A DNA stretch of 64,000 nucleotides from Streptomyces sp. MMG1533 (GCF_001279775.1 NZ_LGDG01000134.1:62001-126000), one strand, 5' to 3'. Shown: positions 37,783 to 47,061, numbered from the stretch's first letter. The notes: generated by a model not told the origin, from the sequence alone. Numbers and translations are program-made.

Positions 37783-38660
37783 GCGGGGGCTCCACCGGTC
37801 GGGAGGTCGTTCGGGATGTGCTTGGTGAACTCGTCGTGCCCAGGCCAGGACAGCACGATCTGCCCGCCGTCCAGGCGTGCCCGTGCCAGGACGGGCGTCA
37901 GGTCGCGGTCCGGGGCGGCGGCGAGCGCCTCAGCCGCGCTGCCGTACGGAGCCAGCTGGCGCAGCGTGGCGATCGTGGGCGGCATCATCAGCAGCTCGCC
38001 CTTGTCGTACGAGGCTGCCGCGTCCTCGGGCCGGATCCACACCGTGCGATCGGCCTCCGTGGAGGCGTTGCGGGTGCGCTGGCCCTCCGGGAGAGCGGCG
38101 ACGAAGAACCACGTGTCATAGCGCCGGGACTCGAACTCGGGGGTGATCCAGCGCGTCCAGGCACCCAGCAGGTCCGACCGCAGTACCAGTCCCCGCCGGT
38201 CCAGGAACTCGGCGAAGGACAGCTCACGGTCGACCAGAGCGGCCCGGTCGGTCTCCCAGTCCGCGCCCGTGGTGTCGCCGACCACGGAGTCCGGGGCCGG
38301 GCCCGCGAGAAGGACGCCCGCCTCCTCGTACGTCTCCCGCACGGCCGCACAGACGATCGCCTGGGCCGCCGCCTCGTCCACGCCGAGCCTGTCCGCCCAC
38401 CACGCGCGCGTGGGGCCCGCCCAGCGGACGTGACGGTCGTCGTCGCGGGGGTCCACACCGCCGCCCGGGTACGCGTACGCGCCTCCGGCGAAGGCCATGG
38501 AGGCGCGTCTGCGCAGCATGTGCACGGCGATGCCGGCGTCGGTGTCCTTCAGGAGCATGACGGTGGCCGCGCGCTTGGGGCTGACCGGCGTAAGCGTGCC
38601 GTCCGTCAGGGCACGGATACGGTCGGGCCACTCCGGTGGGTACCACTGCCCGTTTGCCAT
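37779..38660 (-). CDS. Nudix hydrolase
   Basis: A 293-aa protein of the NUDT19-like size class. The box begins at GGAYAYPGGGVDPRDDD and closes with CAAVRETYEEAGVLL, separated by an insert of about 30 residues as in long CoA-type Nudix proteins. ATG at 38660 begins MANGQWYPPEWPDR. It is translationally coupled to the MBL gene. Confidence 0.85.
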   Translation of the reverse strand: MANGQWYPPEWPDRIRALTDGTLTPVSPKRAATVMLLKDTDAGIAVHMLRRRASMAFAGGAYAYPGGGVDPRDDDRHVRWAGPTRAWWADRLGVDEAAAQAIVCAAVRETYEEAGVLLAGPAPDSVVGDTTGADWETDRAALVDRELSFAEFLDRRGLVLRSDLLGAWTRWITPEFESRRYDTWFFVAALPEGQRTRNASTEADRTVWIRPEDAAASYDKGELLMMPPTIATLRQLAPYGSAAEALAAAPDRDLTPVLARARLDGGQIVLSWPGHDEFTKHIPNDLPTGGAPA

Positions 38661-39272
38661 GGGCGGAGGCTATCTCCTGACGCGCGGATGTTCGAGAGGC
38701 ACCAGGTGTTACCGCCGAGCTCGCGGCAACCACGTACCGCCTGTTCCCGGGCACCCAGCACGGATCCGAGCGTCCCTGGGGGCTCCGCCCCCAGACCCCC
38801 GGCCCATGCCCACCCTGCCACCCGTCTCGGTCGGTCGAGAGGTGAGCCTCGCCCGGCCGCCACCGGCGCCGCATGATGCACGCACGCGCACCCGCACCAG
38901 CGGCGAGGCGGCACCGGGACGGCGTACGCTCCCGCACCCGGGTACGGCGGCAAGGGGACATGTCGGGGGTGTCCGCACCCACGCCGAGGCGGCAACGGAA
39001 CGGCGTACGCTCCCGCACCCGCGTACGGCGGCAAGGGGACATGTCAGGGGGTGTCCGCACCCACGGCGAGGCGGCAACGGAACGGCGTACGCTCCCGCAC
39101 CCGCGTACGGCGGCAAGGGGACGTGTCGGGGGGTGTCCGCCCGCAGCGGTTGGCGCGTCAACCCGGGCAAGTTGGTAACTGACCGATTCCGCGCCGTTCC
39201 GAGGACGGACGCCCCCCGACACGGCCCCGACCCACCGCGAAACCGAAGGCGCTACGCGCACCCCCGCCCGCC
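38661..39272. other. intergenic region with minisatellite
   Basis: About 610 bases between the Nudix and RidA genes, without a credible gene. The middle is occupied by the three-copy tandem repeat at 38899-39150. Confidence 0.5.
38899..39150. repeat. three tandem copies of an 81-82 bp unit
   Basis: Each unit contains GAGGCGGCAACGGAACGGCG (the first copy diverges slightly), then TACGCTCCCGCACCC, TACGGCGGCAAGGGGAC and GGTGTCCGC. The conserved GGCGTACGC recurs at 38921, 39002 and 39084. The unit lengths of 81 and 82 break any reading frame, so it is non-coding. Confidence 0.85.
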
Positions 39273-39740
39273 CTACGGCCCCGTCAGCTCCACCTGAACC
39301 TCGACCTCCACCGGCGCGTCCAACGGCAGCACAGCCACGCCCACCGCGCTCCGCGCGTGCACGCCCTTGTCGCCCAGCACTTCGCCCAGCAGCTCGCTCG
39401 CGCCGTTGATGACACCCGGCTGACCGGTGAAGTCGGAGGCGGACGCCACGAAGCCGACCACCTTCACCACGCGCGCCACCCGGTCCAGGTCACCCGCGAC
39501 GGACTTCACGGCGGCCAGGGCGTTCAGCGCGCACGTGCGCGCCAGCTCCTTGGCCTCCTCGGGCGTGACCTCCGCGCCCACCTTGCCGGTGACCGGAAGC
39601 TTGCCCTCGACCATCGGCAGCTGGCCGGAGGTGTAGACGTACACACCGGACTGCACGGCAGGCTGGTACGCGGCGAGCGGCGGTACGACCTCCGGGAGCG
39701 TCAGCCCCAGCTCGGCCAGCCGCGCCTCGACCGAGCTCAT
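39273..39740 (-). CDS. RidA/YjgF-family enamine deaminase-like protein
   Basis: A 155-aa protein. RidA core segments are VYVYTSGQLPMVEGKLP, ALAAVKSVAGDLDRVARVVK and HARSAVGVAVLPLDAPVEVE, the last carrying the usual conserved Arg. RidA proteins hydrolyse reactive enamine/imine intermediates. The ATG at 39740 overlaps the DUF4177 stop as ATGA. Confidence 0.88.
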   Translation of the reverse strand: MSSVEARLAELGLTLPEVVPPLAAYQPAVQSGVYVYTSGQLPMVEGKLPVTGKVGAEVTPEEAKELARTCALNALAAVKSVAGDLDRVARVVKVVGFVASASDFTGQPGVINGASELLGEVLGDKGVHARSAVGVAVLPLDAPVEVEVQVELTGP

Positions 39741-39895
39741 GCCTTGGCCCGCTTCAGGTAGGCCACGAGCTGCTCGGGGTTGTTCGGCCCGGGCACGACC
39801 TGGACGAGCTCCCAGCCGTCCTCGCCCCAGGTGTCCAGAATCTGCTTCGTGGCGTGGACGAGCAGCGGCACGGTTGCGTATTCCCACTTGGTCAT
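39737..39895 (-). CDS. DUF4177 small protein
   Basis: A 52-aa protein, MTKWEYATVPLLVHATKQ at the start, with GEDGWELVQVVPGPNN in the middle. This is the DUF4177 pattern (WEY, then DGWELV). It is coupled by ATGA overlap to RidA. Function unknown. Confidence 0.85.
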   Translation of the reverse strand: MTKWEYATVPLLVHATKQILDTWGEDGWELVQVVPGPNNPEQLVAYLKRAKA

Positions 39896-39988
39896 GTGGC
39901 CGACTTTAGCCGCTGCGCCACACCGCGCAGACGGCCGACCTCACCCAGGTTGTCCACAGCCTCCCGCTTAGCCCGCGCACGGACTGGT

Positions 39989-39994
39989 TACGCT
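39989..39994 (+). promoter_or_regulatory. TACGCT -10 box, leaderless promoter of ArsA-like pair
   Basis: TACGCT ends 7 nt before the GTG start at 40002, so the transcript should begin at or next to the start codon. Confidence 0.45.
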
Positions 39995-40001
39995 CGAATA
40001 C

Positions 40002-40979
40002 GTGAGCAGGCTCCAGGTCGTCAGCGGCAAGGGCGGGACCGGAAAGACGACGGTCGCCGCCGCCCTCGCGTTGGCCCTCGCGACGGAGGGGAAGCGGACG
40101 CTTCTCGTCGAGGTCGAGGGTCGCCAGGGCATCGCGCAGCTCTTCGAAACGGAGACGCTGCCTTATGAGGAGCGAAAGATCGCCGTCGCTCCAGGGGGCG
40201 GGGAGGTGTTCGCCCTCGCCATCGACCCCGAACTGGCCCTTCTGGACTACCTCCAGATGTTCTACAAACTGGGCAGCGCCGGCCGAGCCCTGAAGAAGCT
40301 CGGCGCGATCGACTTCGCGACCACCGTCGCGCCCGGCCTCAGGGACGTACTCCTGACGGGCAAGGCCTGCGAGGCGGTGCGCCGGAAGGACAAGAGCGGC
40401 AGGTTCGCGTACGACTACGTCGTCATGGACGCGCCGCCCACCGGCCGCATCACCCGCTTCCTGAACGTCAACGACGAGGTCGCCGGCCTCGCGAAGATCG
40501 GCCCGATACACAATCAGGCGCAGGCCGTGATGCGGGTGCTGAAGTCGCCGGAGACGGCCGTGCACCTGGTCACGTTGCTCGAGGAGATGCCCGTACAGGA
40601 AACCGCGGACGGGATCGCCGAACTGCGGTCGGCGCGGCTGCCGGTGGGGCGGATCATCGTCAACATGGTGCGGCCCGAGGTGTTGGACGCGACAGAACTG
40701 GAACTCGTACGAACCATGCCGCGTACGGCCGTCGCGCAGTCGCTGTCCGCGGCCGGACTCGGCGGGGCGCGGCGCGGAGGGCACGCCGAGCGGCTGGTGA
40801 GCCCGCTGCTGCAGCAGGCCGACGAGTACGGCGAGCGGTACGCGTTGGAGCACGAACAGCGGGCCGTACTGGGCGAGCTGGGCCTGCCGCTGCACGAACT
40901 GCCGCTGCTCGCCGAGGGCATGGACCTGGCGGGCCTGTACGAACTCGCCACCGAGCTGCGGGAACAGGGGATGTCATGA
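40002..40979 (+). CDS. ArsA/Get3-like ATPase, first of a tandem pair
   Basis: A 325-aa protein. Deviant Walker A is VVSGKGGTGKTTVAAALAL, switch region LLVEVEGRQGIAQLF, and Walker B DYVVMDAPPTGRI. It lacks the Cys residues of arsenite-stimulated ArsA. Relatives next to wblA in actinomycetes come as two unequal subunits, suggesting a heterodimer. GTG start at 40002, apparently leaderless. The stop overlaps the second gene. Confidence 0.85.
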   Translation: MSRLQVVSGKGGTGKTTVAAALALALATEGKRTLLVEVEGRQGIAQLFETETLPYEERKIAVAPGGGEVFALAIDPELALLDYLQMFYKLGSAGRALKKLGAIDFATTVAPGLRDVLLTGKACEAVRRKDKSGRFAYDYVVMDAPPTGRITRFLNVNDEVAGLAKIGPIHNQAQAVMRVLKSPETAVHLVTLLEEMPVQETADGIAELRSARLPVGRIIVNMVRPEVLDATELELVRTMPRTAVAQSLSAAGLGGARRGGHAERLVSPLLQQADEYGERYALEHEQRAVLGELGLPLHELPLLAEGMDLAGLYELATELREQGMS

Positions 40980-42412
40980 GTCCGGAGCCGACGCACACGC
41001 ACGACACGGCACTCGCGCACGACACCCACGACACCCACGACACCGCGCCCGGGCACGACCACGGCACCCGTCACCGCCTCACCCCCGCGGGCGTGCTCGA
41101 CCTCGACCCCCTGCTCGACGACCGGAAGACCCGCATCATCGTGTGCTGCGGCTCGGGGGGCGTGGGCAAGACGACCACCGCGGCGGCCCTCGGCCTGCGT
41201 GCCGCCGAACGCGGCCGGAAGGTCGTGGTGCTCACCATCGACCCGGCCCGCCGGCTCGCCCAGTCGATGGGCATCGACTCGCTCGACAACACCCCGCGGC
41301 GCGTGAAGGGCGTGGAGGGCGACGGCGAACTGCACGCGATGATGCTGGACATGAAGCGCACCTTCGACGAGATCGTCGAGGCGCACGCGGACGCCGACCG
41401 AGCGTCGGCGATCCTGAACAACCCCTTCTACCAGTCGCTTTCGGCGGGCTTCGCGGGCACGCAGGAGTACATGGCGATGGAGAAGCTGGGGCAGCTGCGG
41501 GCCAGGGACGAGTGGGACCTGATCGTGGTGGACACGCCCCCGTCCCGTTCCGCGCTCGACTTCCTGGACGCGCCGAAGCGGCTCGGGTCGTTCCTCGACG
41601 GCAAGCTGATCAGGGTCCTGCTGGCTCCGGCGAAGGTCGGCGGCCGCGCGGGGATGAAGTTCCTGAACGTCGGCATGTCGATGATGACCGGCGCGCTGGG
41701 CAAGCTGCTCGGCGGCCAACTCCTGAAGGACGTGCAGACGTTCGTGGCGGCGATGGACTCGATGTTCGGCGGGTTCCGCACGCGCGCGGACGCGACGTAC
41801 AAGCTGCTCCAGGCGCCCGGGACGGCGTTCCTGGTGGTCGCGGCCCCGGAGCGGGACGCACTGCGCGAGGCCGCGTACTTCGTGGAGCGGCTGGCGGCCG
41901 AGGACATGCCGCTCGCCGGTCTGGTGCTCAACCGGGTCCACGGCAGCGGCGCCGACCGGCTGTCGGCCGAGCGGGCGCTCGCAGCCGCGGAAAATCTTGA
42001 AGAGCCCCGCATTGTGGATCAGGGGGACGGGAAAGCTGGACTTCGTAACTCTCCCGACACGTACGGCAGTTCAAAGTCTCCCGCTGCGGAATCTCCCGCT
42101 TCCGAACCACCGGCTCCTGACGAAGGCTCCCCCGCCGCCACGCAGGACACGGAACCCACGCAGGACAGTGACCAGGAGATGTCCGTCGAACAACTCACCG
42201 CAGGCCTGCTGAGGCTGCACGCCGAGCGCATGCGGCTGCTCTCCCGCGAGCAGCGCACGCGTGACCGCTTCACCGCGCTCCACCCCGAGGTGGCGGTGGC
42301 CGAAGTGGCCGCGCTGCCCGGCGACGTGCACGACCTCGCGGGGCTGCGGGACATCGGAAACCGGCTCGCGGCCGCCCACCCGGAGCTGCCCGAGCGCGAT
42401 GCCGGCGCCTGA
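40976..42412 (+). CDS. ArsA/Get3-like ATPase, second of pair, His-rich N-terminus
   Basis: A 478-aa protein. Residues about 7-33 are His/Asp/Thr-rich with HDTHDTHDT, a likely metal-binding or low-complexity tail. The ATPase core follows: CCGSGGVGKTTTAAALGLRA, LTIDPARRLAQSMG and LIVVDTPPSRSALDFLD. A Ser/Pro/Glu-rich linker (about 350-400) precedes a C-terminal helix region. ATG start overlaps the first ATPase gene (ATGA). Confidence 0.85.
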   Translation: MSPEPTHTHDTALAHDTHDTHDTAPGHDHGTRHRLTPAGVLDLDPLLDDRKTRIIVCCGSGGVGKTTTAAALGLRAAERGRKVVVLTIDPARRLAQSMGIDSLDNTPRRVKGVEGDGELHAMMLDMKRTFDEIVEAHADADRASAILNNPFYQSLSAGFAGTQEYMAMEKLGQLRARDEWDLIVVDTPPSRSALDFLDAPKRLGSFLDGKLIRVLLAPAKVGGRAGMKFLNVGMSMMTGALGKLLGGQLLKDVQTFVAAMDSMFGGFRTRADATYKLLQAPGTAFLVVAAPERDALREAAYFVERLAAEDMPLAGLVLNRVHGSGADRLSAERALAAAENLEEPRIVDQGDGKAGLRNSPDTYGSSKSPAAESPASEPPAPDEGSPAATQDTEPTQDSDQEMSVEQLTAGLLRLHAERMRLLSREQRTRDRFTALHPEVAVAEVAALPGDVHDLAGLRDIGNRLAAAHPELPERDAGA

Positions 42413-42486
42413 CGCACCGGCGTCCGAGACGCCGGTGTGTGAGAAGTCGGTGTGCGAGATACCGGTGGTGTCCGAGGGAAGACCCC

Positions 42487-42822
42487 TCAGCTCACCGCCG
42501 CGAAGTTCTCGTACACCTCGTCGTCGAGGGGCAGGATGCCGACCCCCCGCTCGTACTCCGTACGCGCAGTCTCAAGGAGCCGGCGCCATGAAGTGACAGT
42601 CGGACGCCTGCGCAGCAGTGCGCGGCGCTCCCGCTCCGTCATCCCTCCCCACACGCCGAACTCGACGCGGTTGTCGAGCGCGTCGGCGAGGCACTCCGTG
42701 CGCACCGGGCATCCGGTGCACACCGCCTTGGCCCTGTTCTGCGCTGCTCCTTGAACGAACAGTTCATCCGGATCGGTAGTGCGGCAGGCCGCCTGCGCAC
42801 TCCAGTCGACTACCCAGCCCAT
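42487..42822 (-). CDS. wblA: WhiB-like regulator WblA
   Basis: A 111-aa [4Fe-4S] protein. Cluster ligands are Cys13, Cys35, Cys38 and Cys44 (AACRTT and CTGCPVRTEC). The turn is GVWGGMTERERRALLRRRP. WblA is a global repressor of antibiotic genes and is needed for aerial hyphae to become spores. ATG at 42822 (MGWVVDWSAQ) gives the known length. The location between the ArsA pair and a PBP gene is the conserved wblA context. Confidence 0.95.
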   Translation of the reverse strand: MGWVVDWSAQAACRTTDPDELFVQGAAQNRAKAVCTGCPVRTECLADALDNRVEFGVWGGMTERERRALLRRRPTVTSWRRLLETARTEYERGVGILPLDDEVYENFAAVS

Positions 42823-43218
42823 ACCGGCGCCGTCCTCTCCCGAATCGAGGCTCCCCCACGGCGGCAGCGGCATATTCACCGCCGCCAGTTGAGGACGTTA
42901 CGGAAGGTGGGCACAGCGCAACACCCCCTTCGGGCCCAATCTTGAATGGCCCGAACGGACTATGCGTAAGCGGCAGATCACCCGGGGGAGTGAGCCCGCG
43001 ACATACATGACTGTTCCGGCAAACCGGGACAGTTCCATTGCGTCACAACGGGCACCAGATGACACACGAGGCGGATTCGGACACGTCCCCGTCAAAAAAG
43101 TCGGGGAACCTCCGGAACGATTCGGGGTCGCCGGACGTATTGATACGTAGTCCTACAGCTGTGACAGTTGAGAGCAGCTTAGGCCAAGGCCTATACGCGT
43201 GTCCGGCGAATGAGAACG
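42823..43218. promoter_or_regulatory. long divergent regulatory region wblA/PBP
   Basis: About 400 bases separating two divergent genes. It contains a 10+10 bp inverted repeat at 43010-43033 (arms ACTGTTCCGG and CCGGGACAGT around CAAA, one G-T mismatch) and AT-richer stretches. A large non-coding upstream region fits the complex regulation known for wblA. Confidence 0.55.
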
Positions 43219-43224
43219 TAGGCT
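43219..43224 (+). promoter_or_regulatory. TAGGCT -10 box, leaderless promoter of PBP gene
   Basis: TAGGCT ends 6 nt before the ATG at 43231. There is no ribosome-binding site. Confidence 0.45.
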
Positions 43225-43230
43225 GCCCCC

Positions 43231-45474
43231 ATGCCAAAGAAGCGCTCGGGCGGTGGTCTGACCTCCACACAGCAGGCCGCCAAGTTCCTCGGTGTCAGTG
43301 TCCTCGCGGGAGCCGTGATGGCCGGCATCGCGCTGCCCGCGGCCGGTGCTCTGGGTCTCGCGGCCAAGGGATCGGTGGAGAGCTTCGACGAGCTCCCGGC
43401 CAATCTGAAGACGCCGCCGCTGAGCCAGCGCACCACCATCCTCGATGCCGACGGGGGCCAACTGGCCACCGTCTACTCGCGTGACCGCACGGTGGTCGGC
43501 CTCAAGAACGTCTCGCCGTACATGCAGAAGGCGATCGTCGCGATCGAGGACTCGCGCTTCTACCAGCACGGCGCGATCGACCTGAAGGGTGTCCTGCGCG
43601 CCCTCAACAAGAACGCGCAGAGCGGTGGGGTCTCGGAGGGCGCCTCGACGCTCACCCAGCAGTACGTGAAGAACGTCTTCGTGGAGGAGGCCGGCGACGA
43701 CCCGACGAAGGTCGCGCAGGCCACCCAGCAGACCCTCGGCCGCAAGATCAAGGAGCTGAAGTACGCGATCCAGGTCGAGGAGGAGCTCGGCAAGAAGAAG
43801 ATCCTCGAGAACTACCTGAACATCACGTTCTTCGGCCAGCAGGCCTACGGCGTCGAGGCCGCCGCCCAGCGCTACTTCTCGAAGTCCGCGAAGAACCTCA
43901 GCCTCCAGGAGTCGGCCCTCCTCGCCGGCATCGTCCAGTCGCCCAGCCGGTACGACCCGGTCAACGACGAGAGGGAGGCCACCAAGCGCCGCAACACCGT
44001 GCTGCGGCGCATGGCCGAGGTCGGCGACGTCTCCCAGGCCGAGGCGTCCAAGGCCATGGAACAACCGCTCGGCCTCAAGATCAGCAAGCCCAAGAACGGC
44101 TGCATCACGGCCGTCCAGGGCGCCAGCTTCTTCTGCAAGTACGTGGAGCGGGTCTTCCTCAGCGATCCGGTCTTCGGCAAGTCCCGCGAGGAGCGGGCGA
44201 AGACCTGGAACCAGGGCGGCCTGACGATCCGTACGACCCTCGACCCGCAGGCTCAGGACTCGGTCGAGGAGTCGCTCGACGACCACGTCAACCAGAGCGA
44301 CAAGGTCGCCGCGGCGGCCACCCTCGTGGAGCCCGGCACCGGCAAGATCGTCGCCATGGGCCAGTCGAAGCCGTTCGGCTACGGCAAGAACGAGACCGAG
44401 TACAACTACTCGGTCGACGCGGCCTACGGCGGCTCCAACTTCGGCTTCCCGACCGGTTCGACGTTCAAGCCGTTCGTGGCGGCGGCCGCCCTGGAGGAGG
44501 GCCGCCCGGCGACGCAGGAGTACTCGTCGCCGTACGAGATGGAGTACCCGAGCCCCGTCCAGACCTGTGACAGCTCGCCGTGGACCAACCGGGACGGCGA
44601 CAAGGTCGAGAACGAGAGCGACTCGGAGGTCGGTCCGTACCGGATGAAGGAGGCGATGGCCAAGTCGGTCAACACCTACTTCGTGCAGATGATCTCCGAC
44701 ATCGGCCTGTGCCCGGTCGTCAACATGACCGACAAGCTGCACGTCCGGCAGGGCAACGGCACCAAGCTGCCCGAGCGGCCCGCCATCGCGCTGGGCTCGG
44801 TGGGTCTGTCCCCGCTGACGATGGCGAGCGCGTACGCCACCTTCGCCTCCCGGGGCATGTACTGCTCGCCGGTCGCCATCGAGTCGATCACGCAGAAGGT
44901 CGGCGACGAGCAGAAGTCGATGGAGGTGCCGAAGTCGACGTGCTCGCGGGCGATGAGCGAGAAGACCGCAGACACGGTCAACACGCTCCTGCGCGGCGTG
45001 GTCGACTCCGGTACGGGCCAGCAGGCCGGCCTCACCGACCGCGAGAGCGCCGGTAAGACGGGTACGACGGACGAGCGGAAGAACGCCTGGTTCGTCGGCT
45101 ACACGCCGAACATGTCGGGTGCCGTCTGGGTGGGCAGTGCCACCCAGAAGGTCAAGATGAAGAACATCACGATCGGCGGCGTCTACCGCCCGCTCGTCTA
45201 CGGCGGCGAGGTCCCGGGCCCGATCTGGAAGGACGCCATGACCGGCGCCCTGGAAGGCAAGGCCACGGAGTCCTTCAACCTCGTCGACATCCCGAACCCC
45301 GACAAGGACCGCGACGACGACGGCAACGGAAACGGGAACGGCAACGGCAACAACAACGGGGGCAACGGCGACAACGGCGGAACCACCGACGGCGGCTCCG
45401 TCCCGACGCCCAGCTTCTCCATCCCGGAGGGCTTCTTCCAGGGCAACGGGAACGGGAACGGCGGCCGCGGCTGA
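43231..45474 (+). CDS. bifunctional penicillin-binding protein (transglycosylase/transpeptidase)
   Basis: A 747-aa class A PBP that polymerises and cross-links peptidoglycan. A cytoplasmic tail and one transmembrane helix (VSVLAGAVMAGIALPAAGAL) precede the transglycosylase with AIVAIEDSRFYQHGAIDLKG and EGASTLTQQYVKN. The transpeptidase has SxxK GSTFKPF, SxN SVNTYF and KTGT SAGKTGTTDE. The C-terminus ends in an Asp/Gly/Asn-rich low-complexity tail. It appears leaderless (see 43219). Confidence 0.95.
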   Translation: MPKKRSGGGLTSTQQAAKFLGVSVLAGAVMAGIALPAAGALGLAAKGSVESFDELPANLKTPPLSQRTTILDADGGQLATVYSRDRTVVGLKNVSPYMQKAIVAIEDSRFYQHGAIDLKGVLRALNKNAQSGGVSEGASTLTQQYVKNVFVEEAGDDPTKVAQATQQTLGRKIKELKYAIQVEEELGKKKILENYLNITFFGQQAYGVEAAAQRYFSKSAKNLSLQESALLAGIVQSPSRYDPVNDEREATKRRNTVLRRMAEVGDVSQAEASKAMEQPLGLKISKPKNGCITAVQGASFFCKYVERVFLSDPVFGKSREERAKTWNQGGLTIRTTLDPQAQDSVEESLDDHVNQSDKVAAAATLVEPGTGKIVAMGQSKPFGYGKNETEYNYSVDAAYGGSNFGFPTGSTFKPFVAAAALEEGRPATQEYSSPYEMEYPSPVQTCDSSPWTNRDGDKVENESDSEVGPYRMKEAMAKSVNTYFVQMISDIGLCPVVNMTDKLHVRQGNGTKLPERPAIALGSVGLSPLTMASAYATFASRGMYCSPVAIESITQKVGDEQKSMEVPKSTCSRAMSEKTADTVNTLLRGVVDSGTGQQAGLTDRESAGKTGTTDERKNAWFVGYTPNMSGAVWVGSATQKVKMKNITIGGVYRPLVYGGEVPGPIWKDAMTGALEGKATESFNLVDIPNPDKDRDDDGNGNGNGNGNNNGGNGDNGGTTDGGSVPTPSFSIPEGFFQGNGNGNGGRG

Positions 45475-45493
45475 CGCGGTGACCTGAGCAGTG

Positions 45494-45553
45494 GAACGGC
45501 CCCTTCCTGCGGTACGTACAGGCATCTGTCGTACGGCGGTGAAGGGGCCGTTC
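45494..45553. terminator. bidirectional terminator between PBP and YqeY genes
   Basis: A 13-bp perfect inverted repeat (45494-45506 and 45541-45553) encloses a second, shorter stem. It lies between convergent genes and can serve both. Confidence 0.75.
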
Positions 45554-45575
45554 TGCGTGAGGTGACCGGTGTCGG

Positions 45576-46040
45576 TCAGCCCGCCAGGAGCTTCTTGACC
45601 GCGGCGGCGACGCGGCCGCCCTCGGCCTGGCCCGCGACCTTCGGGTTGACGATCTTCATGACCGCGCCCATGGCCCGCGGCCCCTCGGCGCCGGCCGCCT
45701 TCGCCTCCTCGACGGCCTGGGCGACGATGGCGTTCAGCTCCTCGTCGCCGAGCTGCTTGGGCAGGTACGCGGCGAGGACCTCGCCCTCCGCCTTCTCCCG
45801 CTCGGCCGACTCGGCACGACCACCCTGCGCGAACGCGTCCGCGGCCTCGCGGCGCTTCTTCGCCTCGCGGGTGATCACCTTCTGCACCTCGTCGTCGGAG
45901 AGCTCGCGCTTGGTCTTGCCCGCGACCTCCTCCTTGGTGATCGCGGCGAGGGTCAGCCGGAGCGTCGAGGAGCGGAGCTCGTCGCGCCCCTTGATCGCGG
46001 CGTTGAGGTCTTCCTGCAGCTTCGACTTGAGCGTGGTCAT
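45576..46040 (-). CDS. GatB/YqeY domain protein
   Basis: A 154-aa protein: TTLKSKLQEDLNAAIKGRDE, LRLTLAAITKEEV and a C-terminal MGAVMKIVNPKVAGQAEG typical of YqeY, which resembles the tRNA-binding tail of GatB. The role is uncertain, presumably linked to aminoacyl-tRNA amidation or quality control. ATG at 46040. Confidence 0.9.
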   Translation of the reverse strand: MTTLKSKLQEDLNAAIKGRDELRSSTLRLTLAAITKEEVAGKTKRELSDDEVQKVITREAKKRREAADAFAQGGRAESAEREKAEGEVLAAYLPKQLGDEELNAIVAQAVEEAKAAGAEGPRAMGAVMKIVNPKVAGQAEGGRVAAAVKKLLAG

Positions 46041-46134
46041 GGGTTTGATTGTCGCAGGTGTCGCGCCCCGGATGCCCGTTCATTTAAGGGGCGGTGGGGC
46101 ACGGGGCACTTCGGCGGTCTGACACGATGGGTGT

Positions 46135-47061
46135 ATGCGTTCGCGATACGGAGTACCCCTGGGAATCGTGGCGGCCGGCACCGCCGGTCTGGTGTACGCG
46201 GCAGGCTTCGAGGCCCGCTCGTTCCGCCTCCGACGGGTGACCGTCCCCGTCCTCCCAGCCGGGATGCGCCCGCTGCGCGTACTCCAGGTCTCCGACATCC
46301 ACATGGTCGGCGGCCAGCGCAAGAAACAGCGCTGGCTGCGCTCGCTGGCCGGTCTGCGCCCCGACTTCGTGATCAACACCGGGGACAACCTCTCCGATCA
46401 GGAGGGCGTGCCGGAGGTGCTGGACGCGCTCGGCCCGCTGATGGAGTTCCCGGGCGCGTACGTCTTCGGCTCCAACGACTACTACGGCCCCAAACTCCGC
46501 AACCCCGCCCGGTACTTGTTCGAGAAGGCCCAGGGCCGCCACGGCCTGAACGGCAACGTGCCCGCCGTCAACGCGATCCACAACCCGTGGGAGGACCTGC
46601 GGGACGGCTTCGACGCGGCAGGCTGGCTGAACCTGACGAACACGCGCGGTGCGCTGAAGGTCGAGGGCGTGTCGGTGGAGCTGACCGGCTTGGACGACCC
46701 TCACATCAGGCGGGACCGCTACGCGCAGGTGGCCGGCGGCCCGTCGACGTCGGCCGACTTCTCGATGGGCGTGGTGCACGCGCCGTACCTTCGCGTGCTG
46801 GACTCCTTCACGGCCGACGACTACCCGCTCGTCCTGGCCGGCCACACCCACGGGGGCCAGCTCTGCCTCCCCTTCTACGGCGCCTTCGTCACCAACTGCG
46901 ACCTGGACACGGACCGCGTGAAGGGCCTGTCCACACACAAGGCGGAGGGTCGTACCTCGTACCTCCACGTCTCGGCCGGCTGCGGCACGAACCGCTACAC
47001 GCCGGTGCGCTTCGCATGCCCGCCGGAGGCGACTCTGCTGACGCTGGTGGGCCGGGAGTAG
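46135..47061 (+). CDS. metallophosphoesterase (YkuE-like)
   Basis: A 308-aa calcineurin-like phosphoesterase. An N-terminal hydrophobic stretch (VPLGIVAAGTAGLVYAAGF) likely anchors it to the membrane. Metal ligands are in QVSDIHMVGG, INTGDNLSD, FGSNDYY (in place of GNHD), GVVHAPY and LAGHTHGGQL. YkuE-like enzymes act on UDP-sugars or lipid headgroups. Its last codons are the first unit of the tandem repeat at 47049. Confidence 0.88.
   Translation: MRSRYGVPLGIVAAGTAGLVYAAGFEARSFRLRRVTVPVLPAGMRPLRVLQVSDIHMVGGQRKKQRWLRSLAGLRPDFVINTGDNLSDQEGVPEVLDALGPLMEFPGAYVFGSNDYYGPKLRNPARYLFEKAQGRHGLNGNVPAVNAIHNPWEDLRDGFDAAGWLNLTNTRGALKVEGVSVELTGLDDPHIRRDRYAQVAGGPSTSADFSMGVVHAPYLRVLDSFTADDYPLVLAGHTHGGQLCLPFYGAFVTNCDLDTDRVKGLSTHKAEGRTSYLHVSAGCGTNRYTPVRFACPPEATLLTLVGRE

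Noticed and set aside
38899..39150. CRISPR array
   Set aside because: Units are contiguous 81-82 bp near-identical copies without distinct spacers, and no cas genes are in the window.
43153..46083. Open frame of 976 codons antisense to the PBP gene
   Set aside because: It lies over an intact class A PBP with all motifs, and its translation is low complexity.
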